Assembly: GCF_000218525.1 (NCBI RefSeq)
Contig: NZ_AFHO01000012.1
Coordinates: forward strand, 57,924 to 121,923
Origin: Mesomycoplasma ovipneumoniae SC01
GTDB lineage: Bacteria > Bacillota_I > Bacilli_A > Mycoplasmatales > Metamycoplasmataceae
Reading direction: 5' to 3'
DNA length: 64,000 nucleotides
Numbering within the stretch: the stretch's first letter is position 1; every line of letters begins with the position of its first letter. A program made the translations under genes and the position numbers. Under the pieces are notes generated by a model. The model worked only from the letters and a program-made list of their open reading frames with translations, searched no databases and was not told the origin of the DNA. Positions 57,447 to 64,000 of the stretch are shown in pieces.

Positions 57447-59381
57447 ATGATAAAAATAGAAAATTTAACTAAAAAAATTAATAATAAATTTATTTTTAAT
57501 AATTTAAATCTGGAAATTCCTTCAAGAAAAATAACATTTATAATTGGTAAATTAGCGATTGGCAAAACAACTCTTATTAATTTAATTGCTGGTTTTACTA
57601 AAAAAGATAGTGGAAAAATTTATTTTTTGGATGAAAATGGTTCTGAAATTAAAAAACCATTAGTTGATGTTGTTTTTCAGGACTTTAATTTAATAACTAA
57701 TATTTCATCAGAAAATAATATTTTAATTGCAAATAATGTAATAAATAGAGTTTTAGATCCAAAAGAATTGGTACAACAATCTAAATACGTGTCAATTGAA
57801 ACTCGGCAATTAAAGCAAAATGTAAATAGTTTATCTGGTGGTGAAAAACAAAGAATAGCAATTCTCCGTTCGCTTTCAAGAGATAGTGATTTTATTTTGC
57901 TTGACGAGCCAACTGGAAATTTGGATTTTGAAAACGGTATTTCTATATTTGAAAATCTAAAAAATATTGCAAAAAATAAAACAATATTAGTTGTCAGTCA
58001 CAATCTAGAATTTGCAAAAAATATGCTGATAAGATCATTCGTATTGAAAGAGGAAAAATTTCCGAAGAAAATATTGATAAAAGCGAGCAAAATTTAGCAA
58101 TTAATAATGAAAAAAGCAGTCAATTAGTTTCTTTTAAGAGTTCCTCCTATTCAAAAATTGCAAAAATTAAGCAAGAATTAAAAACAGGTTTCTTGCTTAC
58201 TCTGGCGGATTATAAATCAAAATGAGTTTCAACCATTTTATTTGTAATACTTTTTCTAACAAGTATTTTTGGAATATTATTATTTGGTGTTTTAAATTTA
58301 AATATTTCTGCTTCTAATTCTCTTAAAGTTAATGAATTGCAACTTGATTCTGTTTTAATTAGCAAAAAATCAGAAAGAGATGTGGCAACCTTCACAGATA
58401 ATGAAATTAATAATCTCAGAGAAAAAAATAAAACAATAAAAAAAATTACTCCTTTCCTTACTTTCCCATCATTAGGTTTTGAATATAATGACAAAAGAAA
58501 GTTAGGAGCCCCTATTGATTACATTGATGAAAGTGAATTTTTTAAAAATAGGTTCAATTTTGATCAAAAAAATTTAATAGGAAGAAACATTGAAAAATTA
58601 GATGAAGTTATAATTTCAAAAGAAGTAGCTGCAGAACTAGATATCAAAGAACCAAAAGAACAAGAAATTGCTGTTTTAACCGGCCCTAAAGATAAAAAAA
58701 ACATTAAAAGTTGTTGGAATAAATAATTTAGTTAATGCAAAAAAATTAAACTTAACTTTTTTGCATTATAAATTCGGTGAAGATATCGAATTACAGAGAA
58801 GCAAAAACAAAAATCCAGCCAATTCACAAGCCAGTCAAACCCAAAAAATAGAACCAATTATTTTAAGGTTATATTTTGAAAATGATAATTTGGAAAATAA
58901 TATTGATAATTTTACTGAGAATAATAAAGAGTATGCAATTGACTCTTCATTAAAAGGTATAACAAAAATCACTTATGATTTACAAAATTTTATAAATTTA
59001 ATTGTTTTTATAGCAATTCTATTAATACAAACGATTTTTTATACAAAAAACCTAACTGATTCAAAAGTAAAATTAATTGGAATCCTAAAGGCGCTTCGCG
59101 CTAAGACATGGCAGATTTTTCTTTATCATTGATTAAATATAATTATAATTTCATTTCTAATTTTAGTCATTAACTTATCAGTGTCTCTCCCGTTAATTCC
59201 AAAAATTTACATTCGAATACTCGGTGAAGATGCCATATATCCTTCGATTTTACAAATAGTAATGTTAATTTTCATAATATGAATAGCAATGTTTTTTATA
59301 ATTTCGTTTATTTACTTATTGATTTCATGGATTAATTATAGAAAACCTGTCACAAAATTGCTAAAATTCGATCATTTTTAA
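57447..59381 (+). pseudogene. Frameshifted paralogue of the MacB-like ABC transporter
   Basis: It parallels the intact gene at 30745-32697 along its full length. The ATPase part is intact to SHNLEFAKN (Walker A GKLAIGKTT, signature SLSGGEKQRIAI, Walker B FILLDEPT). One base is missing in an A6 run near 58015-58020, after which the permease continues in another frame (YADKIIRIERGK onwards). A second shift occurs in an A8 run at 58694-58701, after which the last ~210 residues with three helices follow (...KPVTKLLKFDHF, stop 59379-59381). It is either a decayed gene or a slippage-switched one; the A-runs are short, favouring decay. Terminator at 59412-59450. Confidence 0.8.
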
Positions 59382-59411
59382 CGATCACTTTTAAAAAATA
59401 GATAATTTACT

Positions 59412-59450
59412 ACCAAATATTTTTCAAAATATTTGGTATTTTATTTTTTT
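59412..59450 (+). terminator. Terminator after the broken ABC gene
   Basis: ACCAAATATTTT and AAAATATTTGGT make a 12-bp stem with a 2-base loop followed by ATTTTATTTTTTT. Confidence 0.75.
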
Positions 59451-59658
59451 GAGTGTGGGGATAAATATCGCAAAAACCCATATTTTAACATAAGACTAAA
59501 TTTTTCTGAGGCAAATCAAAAAAGTGTCTGAATTTTTTAAATTAATTCACAAATTTAACCAAAATTTTCCCATTTTTTTTAGTTTTATACTGTTTCCATC
59601 GGCTTAATAGCCGGACAATGGTAAAATATTGAAAAACAAAATTAAAAAGGCCTAAAAT

Positions 59659-61375
<1,717 letters not shown>

Positions 61376-61690
61376 AATTTGCTTGTATAAAAATGTTTTT
61401 CATAAAATTTGATTAGATAAGTAAAAAATTAAGGTAATTAGTGTAAAAAAATCTAGATTTTCATTTATTTTTTGAATATTTTTTTAAAAAATTAAGCAAA
61501 ATTTTTGATCATATCACCATTATTAACGATGAAATACCCAAAAAGAAAAGCAAAGTGCTTTCATATGATCGTTTTTAACACAGCAAAAAACCAAAATTTA
61601 CCCTATTTTTTCAGTTTTATTCTGTTTCCATTGCCTTAATAGACGGAAAATGGTAAAATATTACAAAATACAACTAAAAAGGCCTAAAAT
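61376..61690. other. Spacer between mod copies 1 and 2
   Basis: No gene. The first part resembles the spacer after copy 2 (63366-63637), and the last ~80 bases are a near copy of the sequences before copies 1 and 3. GATCATAT (61508) and ATATGATC (61562) are complementary and could form a large hairpin. TAAAAT before the ATG is the probable -10. Confidence 0.5.
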
Positions 61691-63365
61691 ATGAATCAAA
61701 ATAATCTCCTAGAAAAATATAAACAACAAATTGAGGAAATTTCCTCAAAAGAATTAAATCCAGACCAAAAAAATTTAGCAATTCAAATTTTAGAAAAATT
61801 TGAACCAAGTAAACTTGAATATGTTTTTCAGTTTATTTCTCAACGAATCAAAACTGGCTTTCGTTTTGATGCAGCTCCTGAATCTGATTCCGATTTAGTT
61901 GCAATTTTACAAAAAAAGGAAGATTTATCTTTTGTTTTAGACAAAAACCAGTCCGAAGAAAACACTTTAATAATTGGTGAAAATTACGATGCTCTTAAAA
62001 ATCTTGTAGTTCTCGAGAGAGAGAGAGAGAGAGAGAGAGACCGCGGCCGGGTATGATGTAATTTATATTGATCCACCCTATAATACCCAGGCTAGTTTTA
62101 ATGAAGGTAATCAGGTTGCAAATGATAAAGAAAATATTTTACCTTCAAAATTTATTTATCGAGATAAATATTCACGAAATGGTTGACTAAATTTATTAAA
62201 TGAGCGATTAAATTTAGCCAAAAAACTCTTAAAAGAAGATGGAATAATTTTTATCTCAATTGATGATAACCAACACGCCTACTTAAAAGTTTTAATGGAT
62301 GAAATTTTTGGCGAGGAAAATTTTGTTGCTAATTTTATTTGACAAAAAAAACATGAAGGATTAGCGGCAGATTCCAAATTTGTAAAAGTTCTAACAGAAC
62401 ATGTACTAGCTTATTCAAAAAACATTCAACATTTAACAACAAATATTTATGTCCAAAATATTAATGACGGTTCATATAAATTTTCTGATGAATATATTCA
62501 AGAAAGAGGAAAATATAAGTTGATCCAACTTGATTTTTCTTCATTAACGTGATCTGAAGGACTTGATTATCCGATTGAATATAATGGCAAAATTTATTAT
62601 GCTGGTGGGAGTCAAGAAAAGTGACAGGCCAGACATCAGGGAAACCATGCTACTAAAGATTGGACATGGCGTTGAGCTAGACAAAAAGTAGACTGAGGAA
62701 TCAAAAATGGCTTTATTGTTTTCAAAAATGATAGGGTTTATTCAAAACAGTATCAATTTGTTGACAATAATAACCAGAAAATTGAAAGAGTTTCAAAATT
62801 TTCTAATTTAATATTATTAGCCCAAGGAACTGAAGGCGCCCAAGAACAGAAAAATATTTTCCCAACAAAGGTCTTTGATCATCCCAAACCAATTGAATTA
62901 ATTAAGTATTTAATTAATATTCACCCGAATAAAAACGCAAAAATTCTTGATTTTTTTGCCGGAAGTGGAACGACCGGTCATGCAATTTGAGATTTAAACC
63001 GTCAAGATGGCGGAAACAGAATTTTTACTTTAGTTACAAACAATCAAAATAATATCGCAACTAGCATAACATATGAGCGACTTTTCCGAGTTTCAAACGG
63101 AAAAGGAACCGAAAATCAAGAATTTAACTGAACCAAAAAAAATAAACCTTATTTGCAAAACCTGAAAGTTTTTGACATTTCTTATTATAATACTCAAATT
63201 TTTGATTCAGAAAGTGGGCTTAATGATTTGGTTAAATCACTTTTAAAACTTTTTAAAGATTTTGATATTAAAGTTGACTTCAGTCATATAGACACTAAAA
63301 ATACCAGGTATATTGAACTTTTAAATCATCTTTTAGCACTAAAACCGCAAGTAAAAAATGAATAA
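61691..63365 (+). CDS. mod: Type III DNA methyltransferase (Mod), copy 2, phase-variable, out of frame
   Basis: Tandem paralogue of copy 1. Frame 1 (to 62056) and frame 2 meet at (GA)13 (62015-62040), also 1 modulo 3 and hence OFF. Frame 2 keeps DPPYNTQ and LDFFAGSGTTGHA. The middle region differs noticeably from copy 1 (for example NFIWQKKHEGLAADSKF against NLVWQKKNEGSGANSRF, and the segment before the motif I block), fitting a different or diverging recognition domain. The C-terminal ~60 residues are nearly the same apart from a 13-residue deletion. Confidence 0.88.
62015..62040 (+). repeat. (GA)13 phase-variation tract in mod copy 2
   Basis: Thirteen GA units in the same codon context as copy 1. 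Addition of one unit, or loss of two, would restore the frame. Confidence 0.95.
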
Positions 63366-63637
63366 AATTTGCTTGTGAAAAAAAGTTTTTCATTAAATTT
63401 GATTAGATAAGTAAAAATTTAGGGTGATTGGTGGAAAAATTAACAAAATTTTTGATCATATAACCATTATTAACGATGAAATGTCCAAAAAGAAAAACAA
63501 ATTGTTGTCATATGATCATTTTTAACACAGCAAAAAACAAAGTTTGTCCTATTTTTTTCAGTTTTATTCTGTTTCCATTGTCTTAATAGACGGAAAATGG
63601 TAAAATATTACAAAATACAACTAAAAAGGCCTAAAAT

Positions 63638-64000
<363 letters not shown>

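Overview
The window comes from a wall-less, AT-rich mollicute of the Mycoplasma hyopneumoniae / flocculare / ovipneumoniae / dispar group. TGA is read as Trp throughout (dozens of conserved Trp positions are TGA), and the gene set includes a P97/P102-type adhesin pair, a P65-like GDSL lipoprotein, nrdF-nrdI-nrdE, fused SecDF, DUF31 and S8 surface proteases and sipS. The exact species is not resolved from the sequence. All coordinates below join reading frames across in-frame TGA.

Layout: (1) 1-4.4 kb, minus strand: a MIB/MIP-like immunoglobulin-binding and protease locus, with lipoprotein, S8 protease, the start of a second near-identical lipoprotein, and the decayed tail of a second protease. 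(2) 4.5-10.7 kb, minus strand: housekeeping genes (signal peptidase I, RluB-like synthase, SufU, SufS, TlyA, an unknown protein, an N-terminally extended NusB, DeoB). (3) 10.7-16.5 kb, plus: a C39-peptidase ABC exporter with a small membrane partner, then YbeY, Cdd, Era and a dihydrolipoamide dehydrogenase-like enzyme. (4) 17.6-29.7 kb: P65-like lipoprotein, a GlpU-like permease with GlpQ, GlyA (minus), SecDF, HisS and AspS. (5) 30.7-39.6 kb: a MacB-like ABC transporter behind a decayed gene (minus), and a giant ~1,984-residue DUF31 protease lipoprotein. (6) 40.7-48.4 kb: the P97-like/P102-like pair and a small membrane protein. (7) 48.6-57 kb: nrdF-nrdI-nrdE, a dimeric-type dUTPase, and a four-gene GcvH-like / class M sirtuin / lipoate ligase / flavin oxidoreductase operon. 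(8) 57.2-64 kb: a frameshifted paralogue of the MacB-like transporter, and at least three tandem copies of a phase-variable type III Mod methyltransferase gene carrying (GA)n tracts.

The most unusual structure is a family of five dispersed 576-775 bp non-coding elements (near 16.7, 21.9, 29.8, 39.7 and 53.0 kb). They have 18-bp terminal inverted repeats, an invariant internal promoter with a 16-bp spacer, a Shine-Dalgarno plus ATG relic, a long hairpin and a terminator-like hairpin. Two copies have ~21-22 bp flanking duplications and one has ~157 bp. All five sit just downstream of a stop codon in the same polarity relative to that gene. They look like MITEs derived from, and possibly mobilised by, an IS1634-type insertion sequence. 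Other highlights are an NrdF with the Val-Pro-Lys substitutions of metal-free class Ie R2 proteins, and a lipoate-linked sirtuin operon with no macrodomain gene in view.
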